Shown: positions 8,685-16,780 of the stretch, one piece after another | How the letters are laid out: each line of letters begins with the position of its first letter | Numbering within the stretch: position 1 is the first letter of the stretch | Made by a program: the position numbers and the translations under genes | Source: CAZUXY01 sp964624235 | GTDB taxonomy: Bacteria; Spirochaetota; UBA4802; UBA5368 | Length of the DNA stretch: 64,000 nt | Assembly (NCBI GenBank): GCA_964624235.1 | Contig: CAZUXY010000007.1 | Location: forward strand, 1 to 64,000 | Direction of reading: 5' to 3' | Notes under the pieces: generated by a model | What the model was told of the DNA's origin: nothing | What the model saw: the letters and a program-made list of their open reading frames with translations, nothing else | Database searches by the model: none

Positions 8685-9749
8685 CTACGATCCTTCCACA
8701 TCCGCCTCATAATCAAGTGAGGACTTCAGAAAGGCGTAGTGTTCGGGCTTGGGGGGACCGGAGAGTTCCTTCTCTTCCTTCAGCTGTAATGCAAGCGCAC
8801 CCGTGGGACAGGTACCCACACAGAGGCCGCATCCGATACAGCGGTCCTCATTTTGACACACATTCCCGCCCTCGTATACCAGGGCGCCCATGGGGCAGCG
8901 GTCCGTGCAGACACCGCACGAGTTGCACAGATCTTTGGCGAGTACCGCCCGGTAATTGGACCCCGCCAGCTTGCCCGCAAAAGGGAACTTCTTGATGAGT
9001 CTCAGGCTGACGCAGCAGTCGCCGCAGCAATTGCATATGCATTCAATGTTCCGGCTGTCGCCGCCGGTCTGGTGTACCAGACCGGCGTCCTCGGCCGTTT
9101 TAACCACATCCATGGCCTCATCACGGCTCACCCACCGTCCGATACCGAATCCCGTTATGGGATACTCCGCATAGAAATCGAAGGCGATACACACCTCCCG
9201 GGGTTTTGAACAGCCGGGTTCAATAAGGTTCATACGGGTTGCGCAGGCGCAGTTGAAAAGCCCTATCCGGTCCTTGCTCTCCAGAATTTTCATTACATCG
9301 TCGAAGGGCATAACCGATTTCCGGTCATCCGGGCTCTGCTGAACAGGGATTGTCCTTAAGGCTTTACCGTGCGGCAGAAAATCATCGCGCAGGTATTCCT
9401 CGATCAAACGCATCAGATCACGGTCCTTCCTGAGCAGCGCGTTGTGTTCAAAAAAGCCGTGTACAAAGGGAGCCGCGGCATAATACATGCATCCCCTGCG
9501 GGAAAGTGGAAACGTGAGCCCCTTGCGGGTCATCGCGTCGAGCAGCGCGGCGGCATCAGATTCGTTCTTGCCCGAACGCGCGGCTATTATGCTCAAAGGC
9601 TCCAGTTTCCTGGTCAGGGAAAGATACAGTTCCGCTTCCTCCGGTGTAAAAAGCTTCTGCAATATCTCCAGCTCAATACCCGATTTCGCGGCCGGGAATC
9701 CTATTGAATAAGAGTTGATGCGTTCGTGCAGTTTTTTATAAAGTTCCAT
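8685..9749 (-). CDS. Iron-sulfur protein with two 4Fe-4S clusters and a wHTH-like front
   Basis: A 354-residue cytoplasmic protein. The first ~100 residues are helical and look like a winged-helix (LYLSLTRKLEPLSIIAARSG...ALLDAMTRKGLTFPL). The middle has FNCACATRMN and a Cys-rich run CICNCCGDCC at about residues 237-246. The C-terminus is a ferredoxin-type pair, CNSCGVCTDRCPMG and CIGCGLCVGTCPTG. Similar proteins are common near acyl-CoA dehydrogenases and benzoyl-CoA-type genes in anaerobes; a role in electron transfer from the dehydrogenase or ETF is inferred. It sits between the APH-type kinase gene and the MBL gene in one operon. Confidence 0.75.
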   Translation of the reverse strand: MELYKKLHERINSYSIGFPAAKSGIELEILQKLFTPEEAELYLSLTRKLEPLSIIAARSGKNESDAAALLDAMTRKGLTFPLSRRGCMYYAAAPFVHGFFEHNALLRKDRDLMRLIEEYLRDDFLPHGKALRTIPVQQSPDDRKSVMPFDDVMKILESKDRIGLFNCACATRMNLIEPGCSKPREVCIAFDFYAEYPITGFGIGRWVSRDEAMDVVKTAEDAGLVHQTGGDSRNIECICNCCGDCCVSLRLIKKFPFAGKLAGSNYRAVLAKDLCNSCGVCTDRCPMGALVYEGGNVCQNEDRCIGCGLCVGTCPTGALALQLKEEKELSGPPKPEHYAFLKSSLDYEADVEGS

Positions 9750-9775
9750 ATGCGGCCTCCTTCAGTTGCCCGCGT

Positions 9776-10843
9776 TTACAGCTTGGATTCTGCTATGACC
9801 CTCGCCGCCGCTTCATCCAGAATTTTTACGCCATGGACAAAAAGCGCAAAGCGCTGGTCTTTGGTCTGCCCGTGGTAATACCGGTAATAGATCTGCTGGG
9901 CGATTACCGCCAGCCGAAATAAGCCGAAACAGTAGTAATAATCGAAATTCGGTATGGATATGCCCGATCCCTGCTCGTAGCGGGCGACGAGTTCCTTTCG
10001 GGTCGGAGCTCCCTCAACATGGGAGGGGGTGAGACGCATCAGGTGCGCATTCGGCGGATCGTCTTTTTCTACCCAGTAGGCCAGGGAGTTACCCAGGTCC
10101 ATAAGGGGGTCGCCGATGGTTGCCATCTCCCAGTCCAGCACACCTATCACCTTCAAAGGATCGGCGGCGTCCAGCACTACGTTGTCCAGCCGGTAATCCC
10201 CATGGACTATGGCATGACGCGGATGGTCCGGCGGCATCTTCTCCGCAAGCCACGTCATGATTCCTTCGAAGTCCGGGACATCCGGCGTGCGGGCATCACG
10301 AAAACGCCTGCTCCATCCCTCTACCTGCCGCCGCACATATCCCTCGGGCCTGCCGAAGTCCTGGAGGCCTATCTTTGCATAATCCAGACGGTGCAGTTCC
10401 ACCTGCACGTCCAGGACCTTCTGGTACAGATTTCGAACCTCAGCCGGGCCCAGATTCAGCCCCACGGGCAGCTCTTTGCGTATTATGATGCCCCGCACCC
10501 GCTCCATGACGTAAAAGGGACACCCCATAATCGATTCATCTTCGGTATAGGCCAGTGCTTCGGGGCAATAGGGATAATGGGGCTTGAGGGCCCTGAGTAT
10601 CCGGTACTCCCTTCCCATGTCATGGGCCGTTTTTGCCTTGCGGCCGAAGGGCGGCCGACGCAGCACCATCTCCCGCTCTCCCACGGTAATCAGATAGGTC
10701 AGGTTGGAATGTCCGCTGGGAAACTGCGCGCAACTCACCTTCCCCGAAAGGCCGGGAATGGAAGATTTTAAAAAATCCTCGACCTTCGACAGGTCAAGTT
10801 CCTCACCTTCCCGTATGGGTCTGGCCTTGTCTATAAGTCCCAT
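9776..10843 (-). CDS. APH-family acyl-CoA hydroxyl kinase (ACAD10/11 N-domain type, LvaA-like)
   Basis: A 355-residue aminoglycoside-phosphotransferase-fold kinase. Visible marks: the nucleotide loop region FPSGHSNLTYLI, the strand EMVLRRPP, the Brenner catalytic loop HGDYRLDN (His214, Asp216, Asn221) and the metal motif VLDWEMATIGDP (Asp237). This subgroup matches the kinase half of human ACAD10/ACAD11 and bacterial LvaA, which phosphorylate the 4-hydroxyl of 4-hydroxyacyl-CoA so that a partner dehydrogenase can eliminate phosphate. The matching dehydrogenase is two genes upstream at 11607-12818. The ATG at 10843 has GGGAGG 8 nt ahead; a GTG at 10852 overlaps that site and is rejected. The substrate is inferred from family, not seen. 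Confidence 0.85.
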   Translation of the reverse strand: MGLIDKARPIREGEELDLSKVEDFLKSSIPGLSGKVSCAQFPSGHSNLTYLITVGEREMVLRRPPFGRKAKTAHDMGREYRILRALKPHYPYCPEALAYTEDESIMGCPFYVMERVRGIIIRKELPVGLNLGPAEVRNLYQKVLDVQVELHRLDYAKIGLQDFGRPEGYVRRQVEGWSRRFRDARTPDVPDFEGIMTWLAEKMPPDHPRHAIVHGDYRLDNVVLDAADPLKVIGVLDWEMATIGDPLMDLGNSLAYWVEKDDPPNAHLMRLTPSHVEGAPTRKELVARYEQGSGISIPNFDYYYCFGLFRLAVIAQQIYYRYYHGQTKDQRFALFVHGVKILDEAAARVIAESKL

Positions 10844-10904
10844 TTCACACACCTCCCGGCGTTTAATAATTGCGGATCATGCCTGTACCGGCCTTCAGTA
10901 ATTA

Positions 10905-11591
10905 TTACCGTTTTTTGATTATATATGCCTCTACCATGTCAACCACGAAGAGGGCGTAATCTTCCACCGAAACCTTTCTGCCGGTATACTTCCACCGCTT
11001 CAGGTACCAGTCCTGAAGCAGGGACTTTATCCCGGCGGCAACCATGCGGACATCACTTACGGTGAACACGCCGCTTCCATTCCCCTCCTCAAGAATATCA
11101 ATGATGATCCCTTCGGTCAAGAGCTCGCTCTCGATGGCCTTCTGCTGTTGCGCCTTTCCCAGCCCCTTTGCCTCCATATAGGAAAAATAGAACCATGAAT
11201 GCATAACCTCGCTGAGATACAGATGCGTAAAGATGACCTGCCTGAGCATTTCCCTGGGATCGGTGTTTTCCCCCGCACGTACCGAAAGGACCTTCGCCGC
11301 GGTCTTCATACCCTGCCGCTGGATCATGTCGAGGAGTTCATCCTTGCTGGAAAAATACGAATACAGCGCCCCCATTGACAAACCCGTTTCCCTGCTCAGG
11401 TCCCTCAGGCTCATGGCGCTGAATCCCTTGCGGTTGGCGAGATTCAGCACCGCATCCAGTATTTTTACCAGGTTTTTCACCGCTACGTCGTTCTTTTTAA
11501 TCCTGATACGGTTGCGGTTATCCGAGAGTATTTCGGTACAGATGCTTTCGGTGCTCAGAGAGACGATCTTTTTAAAATCAGAGAATTTCAT
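10905..11591 (-). CDS. TetR/AcrR-family regulator of the acyl-CoA operon
   Basis: A 228-residue repressor-type protein. The DNA-binding domain is preceded by a ~35-residue extension and reads KILDAVLNLANRKGFSAMSLRDL, then ETGLSMGALYSYFSSKDELL, the usual HTH recognition helix and helix-4 pattern. The C-terminal two-thirds is a helical ligand/dimer domain, YFSYMEAKGLG and beyond. It is encoded within the operon it probably controls, 15 nt after the acyl-CoA dehydrogenase gene, and the palindrome CGAGCGCTCG between the operon promoter and the etfB promoter (13679-13688) is its likely target. The effector is probably an acyl-CoA, by analogy with PsrA, FadR-type and LiuQ-type TetR proteins. Confidence 0.88.
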   Translation of the reverse strand: MKFSDFKKIVSLSTESICTEILSDNRNRIRIKKNDVAVKNLVKILDAVLNLANRKGFSAMSLRDLSRETGLSMGALYSYFSSKDELLDMIQRQGMKTAAKVLSVRAGENTDPREMLRQVIFTHLYLSEVMHSWFYFSYMEAKGLGKAQQQKAIESELLTEGIIIDILEEGNGSGVFTVSDVRMVAAGIKSLLQDWYLKRWKYTGRKVSVEDYALFVVDMVEAYIIKKR

Positions 11592-11606
11592 CGCCGGCTC
11601 CCATGG

Positions 11607-12818
11607 TCATTTAATACCCGCTCTCGAGGCATATTCCTTAAGCACCCTCTTCGCATACGAAACCTTGTGTACCTCGTCGGCGCCGTCATATATCCGGGCC
11701 GCCCTCTCGTGCCGGTAGAAGAACGCGAGAATAGTGTCATCGGTCATCCCCAGTCCTCCATGCACCTGGAGCGCCCGGTCTATCACATGCTGCAGGGTGT
11801 TGGCCACCACGAACTTGATCAGGGAGATATCCTGCCGCGCCTCCTTTACCCCGTACTTTTCGATTTTCCAGGCCGCCTGCAGCGTCATGAGGCGCGCCGC
11901 CTGCATCTCGGCCGCACTCTCTGAAATCCAGAACTGGACGGCCTGTTTTGTCGCCAGTGTTTTCCTGTCGGGGGAAATGATGCGGGTCGCCGCACGGGAG
12001 CACATGAGATCGTAGGAACGCCGGCATATTCCCAGCCATCTCATGCAGTGGTGGATACGGCCTGGTCCCAGCCTCTCCTGGGCGATCACAAACCCGTGTC
12101 CCTCGGGCCCCAGAAGGTTTTCCCGGGGGACCCTGCACGACTGGTAGAGAATCTCGGCGTGACTGAAAAAGTCGCTGCCCGCGTGGCCCATTACCGGTAT
12201 GTTCCTTGCCAGGTTGAAACCCGGGGTACCGGTGGGGACGATTATCATGCTGGCCTGCAGGTATGATGGCGCCTCCGGATTGGTAACGGCCATGACGATG
12301 GCGAATTCAGCGCCGTCGGCCGCGGTGGTATACCACTTCTGCCCGTTGATCACGTAGTCCCCGCCTTCCTTTTTGGCGGTGGTCTCGAGCATGACGGGAT
12401 TCGAACCGGGCATTTCCACCTCGGTCATGGAAAAACAGCTGCGTATTTTTCCTTCAACGAGGGGACGCAGGTATTTTTCCTTCTGCACGGGGGAGCCGTA
12501 TTTATGCAGGATTTCGATATTTCCCGCATCCGGCGCCTGGCAGCCGAATACATAATGACCGATGGGGGATCTTCCCAGTTCCTCGGATACCAGGGCATGC
12601 TCCATGAGATCAAGGCCCATCCCTCCGTACTCAACCGGGTGGTTCGGCGCCCACAGTTCCATCTTCTTTACCATGGCGCGTTTTTCTTCAAGTACAGGAA
12701 TCATCTCGCGGAAGTCTTTATTCATGAATTCGGGCTCCAGCGGGATAAGCTCCCTGTCCACAAACTCCCGAATCATACCGGTAACGGTCTTCATCTTATC
12801 GGATATTTCAAAATCCAT
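11607..12818 (-). CDS. Acyl-CoA dehydrogenase, ACAD10/11 type
   Basis: A 403-residue FAD enzyme. The N-terminal helical domain starts MDFEISDKMKTVTGMIREF; the flavin-facing region CFSMTEVEMPGSNPVML and WYTTAADGAEFAIVMAV replace the classic TEPxAGSD and WITNG patterns in the way seen in ACAD10/11; the C-terminal bundle ends IYDGADEVHK, where the usual catalytic Glu is Asp378. This subgroup works on phosphorylated 4-hydroxyacyl-CoA made by an APH-type kinase (ACAD10/11, LvaC), and such a kinase is encoded two genes downstream. Electrons would go to the divergently encoded ETF. The ATG follows an AGGAGGAAACGT ribosome binding site. Confidence 0.9.
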   Translation of the reverse strand: MDFEISDKMKTVTGMIREFVDRELIPLEPEFMNKDFREMIPVLEEKRAMVKKMELWAPNHPVEYGGMGLDLMEHALVSEELGRSPIGHYVFGCQAPDAGNIEILHKYGSPVQKEKYLRPLVEGKIRSCFSMTEVEMPGSNPVMLETTAKKEGGDYVINGQKWYTTAADGAEFAIVMAVTNPEAPSYLQASMIIVPTGTPGFNLARNIPVMGHAGSDFFSHAEILYQSCRVPRENLLGPEGHGFVIAQERLGPGRIHHCMRWLGICRRSYDLMCSRAATRIISPDRKTLATKQAVQFWISESAAEMQAARLMTLQAAWKIEKYGVKEARQDISLIKFVVANTLQHVIDRALQVHGGLGMTDDTILAFFYRHERAARIYDGADEVHKVSYAKRVLKEYASRAGIK

Positions 12819-12910
12819 ACGTTTCCTCCTTTACTGGCGCCTAAATATCAGCACTTTTCTGCGCAGACTCCATCTACTCCCGGGTGTCAGGCGCGGATAT
12901 ATCCGCTCTT

Positions 12911-13621
12911 TCAGCGATATGTCACCATATCCACGCCCCCCGCGATCTCCAGGTGCGAAAAATTATTAAACGACTGCAGGGTCATTCTTGCATCATTGTA
13001 CATGAACCTCGTCACCGAGGTGTTGACCATCTGCCAGTTGATCCTCATGGCGGCCTCATCAGGAAGGTCAGTCACATGCTGCACCGAGGCCGCGATACTG
13101 CCGCCCGACGCCACTATGAGCACGGTTTTCCCGCGTCCGTTCTGCCTCATTACCCTTGAGAGACCGCCCGCGACCCGCGCCTTCACCTCTTTCCAGGTTT
13201 CCACCCCCTGCACGTCGTACCTGCCGCTGATCCAGCGCAGCATCACCCGTTCGAATATCTTCTGAAAAGCCCTGCGATCGGTGAAAAACCTTTCCATTTC
13301 ATCCGCCATGGAGGGGTCCTCTTTGATGAGGTCACCCATCAGGGCTGATACTATCGCACGGGTATCGTATTCATTGAATTCAGGCATTAACCCGTGTGGG
13401 GGTACAGGCACTCCGCGCTCTCTCAACCGGGCGGTGATGATTTCGGCGGTTTTATGCTGGCGTTCCATGGTCCCGGAGTACAGTGCATCGAACCGGATGT
13501 TCATATTTACGAAAAAATCCGCCAGAATCCCCGACTGTTTCACGCCCAGATCCGATAGCACATCATAGTTTTCTTTCCCGAAAGAGGCCTGACCGTGCCG
13601 TGCCATGAAAAGTATACTCAT
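12911..13621 (-). CDS. Histidine phosphatase superfamily protein, second His replaced
   Basis: A 236-residue PGAM-fold protein, first gene of the acyl-CoA operon. It shows MARHGQASF (catalytic Arg8, His9), YSGTMERQHKTAE (second Arg, about 54) and PEFNEYD (acid residue). Where phosphatases usually read V-S-H-G-G this one reads VASGGSIAAS, so the second catalytic His position is Ser172. The gene start is ATG at 13621 with GCAGG just upstream; GTG at 13627 is an alternative. In human ACAD10 a phosphatase-like HAD domain is fused to the kinase and dehydrogenase, so a phosphatase-like protein in this operon is striking. It may bind a phosphorylated acyl-CoA or act weakly on it. Confidence 0.8.
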   Translation of the reverse strand: MSILFMARHGQASFGKENYDVLSDLGVKQSGILADFFVNMNIRFDALYSGTMERQHKTAEIITARLRERGVPVPPHGLMPEFNEYDTRAIVSALMGDLIKEDPSMADEMERFFTDRRAFQKIFERVMLRWISGRYDVQGVETWKEVKARVAGGLSRVMRQNGRGKTVLIVASGGSIAASVQHVTDLPDEAAMRINWQMVNTSVTRFMYNDARMTLQSFNNFSHLEIAGGVDMVTYR

Positions 13622-13638
13622 CACCACCTGCCGGTATT

Positions 13639-13666
13639 GTTATACACCTGAGCGTAAATCTGTCAA
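13639..13666 (-). promoter_or_regulatory. Promoter of the phosphatase-ACAD-TetR-kinase operon
   Basis: The minus strand has a perfect -35 TTGACA (13661-13666) and a -10 TATAAC (13639-13644) with 16 nt between them, about 20-40 nt before the first start codon. It directs transcription of the whole minus-strand acyl-CoA operon. Confidence 0.75.
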
Positions 13667-13678
13667 GTAAAATACGAA

Positions 13679-13688
13679 CGAGCGCTCG
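13679..13688. promoter_or_regulatory. Palindromic operator CGAGCGCTCG between divergent promoters
   Basis: A perfect 10-bp palindrome sits 12 bp upstream of the operon -35 (minus strand) and 15 bp upstream of the etfB -35 (plus strand), so one bound dimer could control both. A 12-bp copy of the same palindrome is found at 32624-32635 before the ADP-forming acyl-CoA synthetase. The TetR encoded at 10905-11591 is the obvious candidate; its binding is inferred. Confidence 0.6.
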
Positions 13689-13703
13689 CTATATAAAAAT
13701 GAC

Positions 13704-13732
13704 TTTACACAGGAACCGCTTCCTGGTAGAAT
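13704..13732 (+). promoter_or_regulatory. Promoter of etfBA
   Basis: The plus strand has -35 TTTACA (13704-13709) and -10 TAGAAT (13727-13732) with a 17-nt spacer. The spacer contains another dyad, CAGGAA-CCGC-TTCCTG (13710-13725), and the transcript leader would form a hairpin CATCCCT-TCCC-AGGGATG (13775-13792). The predicted start of transcription near 13739 leaves a leader of about 105 nt before etfB. Confidence 0.65.
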
Positions 13733-13846
13733 ACTCACCAGGTACAAAAATCCCTGAATGATGCATAACTACGGCATCCCTTCCCAGGGATGACCCTGAT
13801 ACACCATAGTCTGTTGATAAAGGGGATTTCTACTGTTTCGTTACAT

Positions 13847-14620
13847 ATGAAAATACTGGTATGCGTAAAACTGGTCCCTGATGCAGAGGGGAGGATAACA
13901 CCCGACAAAGAGGGAAAATGGATATCCCTCGAAGGGATTTCCTTCCGTCTGAACCGCTTTGATGAGTATGCGGTAGAGGAGGCGCTGAGGATCCGTGAGG
14001 CCTTTCCCGATTCTACGGTTGATGCCGTTACCGTCGGTGCGGAACGTGCGGCGGCGGCGGTGAGGAGAGCCCTGGAGATGGGCGCCGATAACGGTGTTCA
14101 CGTCGTGACAGGGATGGACACCTATCTGCCGCCCCGTGCCGTCGCCGCATTGATCGCCTTTTACGCTAAAGAGCGTAACTACGACCTGGTATTGTGCGGT
14201 GTCATGTCAGAAGATATGATGCACGCTGCGACGGGCCCCATGCTGGCGGGGATGCTCGCCATACCCTCGATCACCTCAGTAATATCCTGTGTAATCTCCA
14301 CTGATGGGAAATCCCTGGAGGTTGAAAGAGAAATCGAAGGTGGAATAAGGGAACGGTACCACCTGGTCCTGCCGGCCCTGCTTACCGTACAGAGCGGTAT
14401 AAACCGCCCGCGTTATCCCTCTCTTTCCGGCATGCTGAGGGCAAAAAAACAGGAAATTACACGACTGTACGATCATAACATCCCGGGATCCTTAGCAAAA
14501 AAACCGGAAATAACAGTATATACCCCTGAAAAGACCAAAAATACTGTTTTCCTGAACGGCGACTCCAGGCAAAAAGCAGCCACGCTCGCGGGTTTTTTCT
14601 GGGACAGGTCCTTTATATAG
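13847..14620 (+). CDS. etfB: Electron transfer flavoprotein, beta subunit
   Basis: A 257-residue FixA/EtfB protein that with EtfA carries electrons from acyl-CoA dehydrogenases. The start MKILVCVKLVPDAEG is the usual one; DEYAVEEALRI and VTVGAERAAAAVRRALEMGAD form the AMP/FAD-contact region, and GVMSEDMMHAATGPMLAGML is the family's loop. Translation upstream of 13847 would add 19 residues with no similarity, so the ATG at 13847 is preferred although no clear ribosome binding site is seen. etfA follows 8 nt after the stop. The pair is divergent from the acyl-CoA dehydrogenase operon and shares an operator region with it. Confidence 0.92.
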   Translation: MKILVCVKLVPDAEGRITPDKEGKWISLEGISFRLNRFDEYAVEEALRIREAFPDSTVDAVTVGAERAAAAVRRALEMGADNGVHVVTGMDTYLPPRAVAALIAFYAKERNYDLVLCGVMSEDMMHAATGPMLAGMLAIPSITSVISCVISTDGKSLEVEREIEGGIRERYHLVLPALLTVQSGINRPRYPSLSGMLRAKKQEITRLYDHNIPGSLAKKPEITVYTPEKTKNTVFLNGDSRQKAATLAGFFWDRSFI

Positions 14621-14628
14621 GGAATGCC

Positions 14629-15597
14629 GTGAAGAGAATCATTGCCATCATTGCCGAAACGGACGATGAGAGTATAAAGCCGGCAACCCGCGAATTGATT
14701 TCACTTGCGCAATCACTGGACCTGCCGCAGCAGCTTTCGATCACCGTTATTATATCGGGAAGTTCCATCGAAAGGAAGGCGCGTGCCGTCGCCGAAATGA
14801 CCGGCTGTTCCGTTATCGCAATCGATAATCCCCTCTGTAATGAATACAATCCGGAACTCTACCTTGACATTGTCACCCCGGTGACAAGAAACCTCAAGCC
14901 GGATCTGGTGATGGCGGCCCACTCATCGACCGGTTACGATCTGGCTCCGGCAGTTGCCGCACGGATGGGCGTGGACTGCATAACCGCGGTAGAGAAACTG
15001 CGGGTTGAAAAAGAAACCCTTACGGCAACACGATCGGTTTTCAACGGGAAGCTGTGTATGGATGTAGTGGTCGAAAAGGGAAGCATCATCACCGTTCAGC
15101 CGGGTTCTCACAGGATCACCGAACGCGAATGTGCAGAAGCTGGAACGGTCACCCTCATTCACAACCATGAACAGCCCGCCAACATTTTCTCGCGCGGAAA
15201 AACTGCTTCGGCGGACAGCGACAACGATATTACCGCTGCCGATATTATTATAGCCGCGGGAAAAGGTATAGGGAAAAAGGAAAACCTGGAGTTAATCCGC
15301 CGGTTCGCTGCTATCTTTTCCCGATCGGCCGTCGGCGCGTCGCGCAGCATATGCGATCTGGGATGGATGGAATACCGCAATCAGATCGGAATGACCGGTA
15401 AAACCGTAACGCCGAAACTTTACATTGCATGCGGGATCTCGGGATCCCCGCAGCATATTGCCGGCATGAAAAACTCCGGCGTTATCGTGGCGATCAACAC
15501 CGATCCTGATGCCGCGATTTTCACTGTAGCCGATTACGGCATCGTTGAAGATATTACATTATTCATTCCGCTGGTAATGGATGAAGTGAAAAAATAA
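14629..15597 (+). CDS. etfA: Electron transfer flavoprotein, alpha subunit
   Basis: A 322-residue FixB/EtfA protein. The C-terminal FAD domain is diagnostic: VGASRSICDLGWM, then QIGMTGKTVTPKLYIACGIS, GSPQHIAGMKNSGVIVAIN and TDPDAAIFTVADYGIVED. The N-terminal domain has the Rossmann-like PDLVMAAHSSTGYDLAPAVAARM. The start codon is GTG at 14629, 8 nt after etfB, consistent with one transcript. It should form the heterodimer with EtfB and accept electrons from the dehydrogenases at 11607-12818 and 56266-57423. No ETF-quinone oxidoreductase is in the window. Confidence 0.93.
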   Translation: MKRIIAIIAETDDESIKPATRELISLAQSLDLPQQLSITVIISGSSIERKARAVAEMTGCSVIAIDNPLCNEYNPELYLDIVTPVTRNLKPDLVMAAHSSTGYDLAPAVAARMGVDCITAVEKLRVEKETLTATRSVFNGKLCMDVVVEKGSIITVQPGSHRITERECAEAGTVTLIHNHEQPANIFSRGKTASADSDNDITAADIIIAAGKGIGKKENLELIRRFAAIFSRSAVGASRSICDLGWMEYRNQIGMTGKTVTPKLYIACGISGSPQHIAGMKNSGVIVAINTDPDAAIFTVADYGIVEDITLFIPLVMDEVKK

Positions 15598-15700
15598 TTC
15601 TCAGAAAAATCTCGATTATGTCACATAATTTGTTGACTTATTTTTTTAAAAATGATTTTCTTGAACTATAATAATACAATTCAGTGCAACAGGAGGTCAG

Positions 15701-16732
15701 ATGCCTGTCAACTGTGCCCCAGAGGATCTGCCGGTACTGCATCTGTACAATCTCGATTCGGATTGGGACTATTGTGATCTTGAAGGGGCGCTTAAGTCCA
15801 ATGGGGCTATTACCACTGCGTTGCAGAACGCCGGGCATCCGGTAATACAGGCGGCCCTTTCATGCAACGATCTTGGTTCTCTCCTGTCCTGCCATTCTCC
15901 TGAAGATCTGATTGTTTTCAACCAGTGTGAAGGCATTCCCGGAATTCCTCACAGCGAGCATGAAGTTGCCAGGATAATCGAATCAATGGGATTCATCTAT
16001 ACCGGATCCACCTCTGACGTTCTTCTGTTAAGTGAAAACAAGGTAAAGACCAAAGCGATACTTTCCTCCCTCGGGATCCCGACTCCAGAGTGGCGGGTAT
16101 ATAATGAACCTGATGCAGGCGACTGGAATATATTCCCCGCCATAGTAAAAACGGCGAGAGAGCATTGCAGCATCGGGCTGAGTCCCGAATCGGTGGTGTT
16201 GAATTGTCATGAGCTGGAATCCAGGATAGAATACGTTCTGGAAAACTACCAGCAGCCCGCTCTGGTTGAGGATTTTATTGATGGCAGGGAATTCCATGTT
16301 CCCCTGTGGGGAAACGGAACGGTACACCTGCTGCCGGTGGTGGAGATGGATTTCTCCGCTTTTCATGACGTACACGACCGGTTGTGCACCTATGATTCAA
16401 AATTCGAACCCAGGTCACGGCATTATAATGTAATTGAGAGCCTTATTCCCGCCCCCCTGAGCGAAGATGAACTGGAAATCCTTGAGCGTGTCTGTCTGGA
16501 AGCTTATCGCGCCATCGGCTGCCGCGATTACGCCCGGATAGATGTACGGAAGAGAGAGGGTCAGTTATATATACTTGACGTCAATCCCAATGCGGATTTA
16601 AGCATAGACGCCAGTGTCGCCTGTTCCGTTGAACATTCGGGCGTTTCATACCCGAAGATGATGAACTACCTGGTCAGGCTGGCGGCAAACCGTCATCCCC
16701 TGTTCCGAATCCGTGAGGCTTTGTCTCTGTAA
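15701..16732 (+). CDS. ATP-grasp ligase, D-Ala-D-Ala ligase-like
   Basis: A 343-residue ATP-grasp enzyme. Visible marks: SEHEVARIIESMGFIYTGST (substrate loop as in Ddl), LSENKVKTKAILSSLGIPTP, the ATP-contact lysine in PAIVKTA, the VEDFIDGREFHVP strand, and the metal site near RIDVR and DVNPNADLS, which parallels the Ddl E-x-N-x-x-P-G-M. The catalytic loop is divergent from true Ddl, so a related dipeptide or amino-acid ligase is possible. A strong AGGAGG stands 4-5 nt before the ATG. A TATAAT (15667-15672) and a dyad ATTATG-TCA-CATAAT (15615-15629) lie upstream, so it is probably transcribed independently of etfBA. Confidence 0.75.
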   Translation: MPVNCAPEDLPVLHLYNLDSDWDYCDLEGALKSNGAITTALQNAGHPVIQAALSCNDLGSLLSCHSPEDLIVFNQCEGIPGIPHSEHEVARIIESMGFIYTGSTSDVLLLSENKVKTKAILSSLGIPTPEWRVYNEPDAGDWNIFPAIVKTAREHCSIGLSPESVVLNCHELESRIEYVLENYQQPALVEDFIDGREFHVPLWGNGTVHLLPVVEMDFSAFHDVHDRLCTYDSKFEPRSRHYNVIESLIPAPLSEDELEILERVCLEAYRAIGCRDYARIDVRKREGQLYILDVNPNADLSIDASVACSVEHSGVSYPKMMNYLVRLAANRHPLFRIREALSL

Positions 16733-16780
16733 CAGTTTATCCTGCGTTATCCCCGGGATCTACCCTGTACGCCTTTATCC

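Noticed and set aside
12396..12411. tRNA T-arm-like sequence GGGATTCGAACCGGGC
   Set aside because: It lies inside the reading frame of the acyl-CoA dehydrogenase and no acceptor or anticodon stem can be drawn around it.
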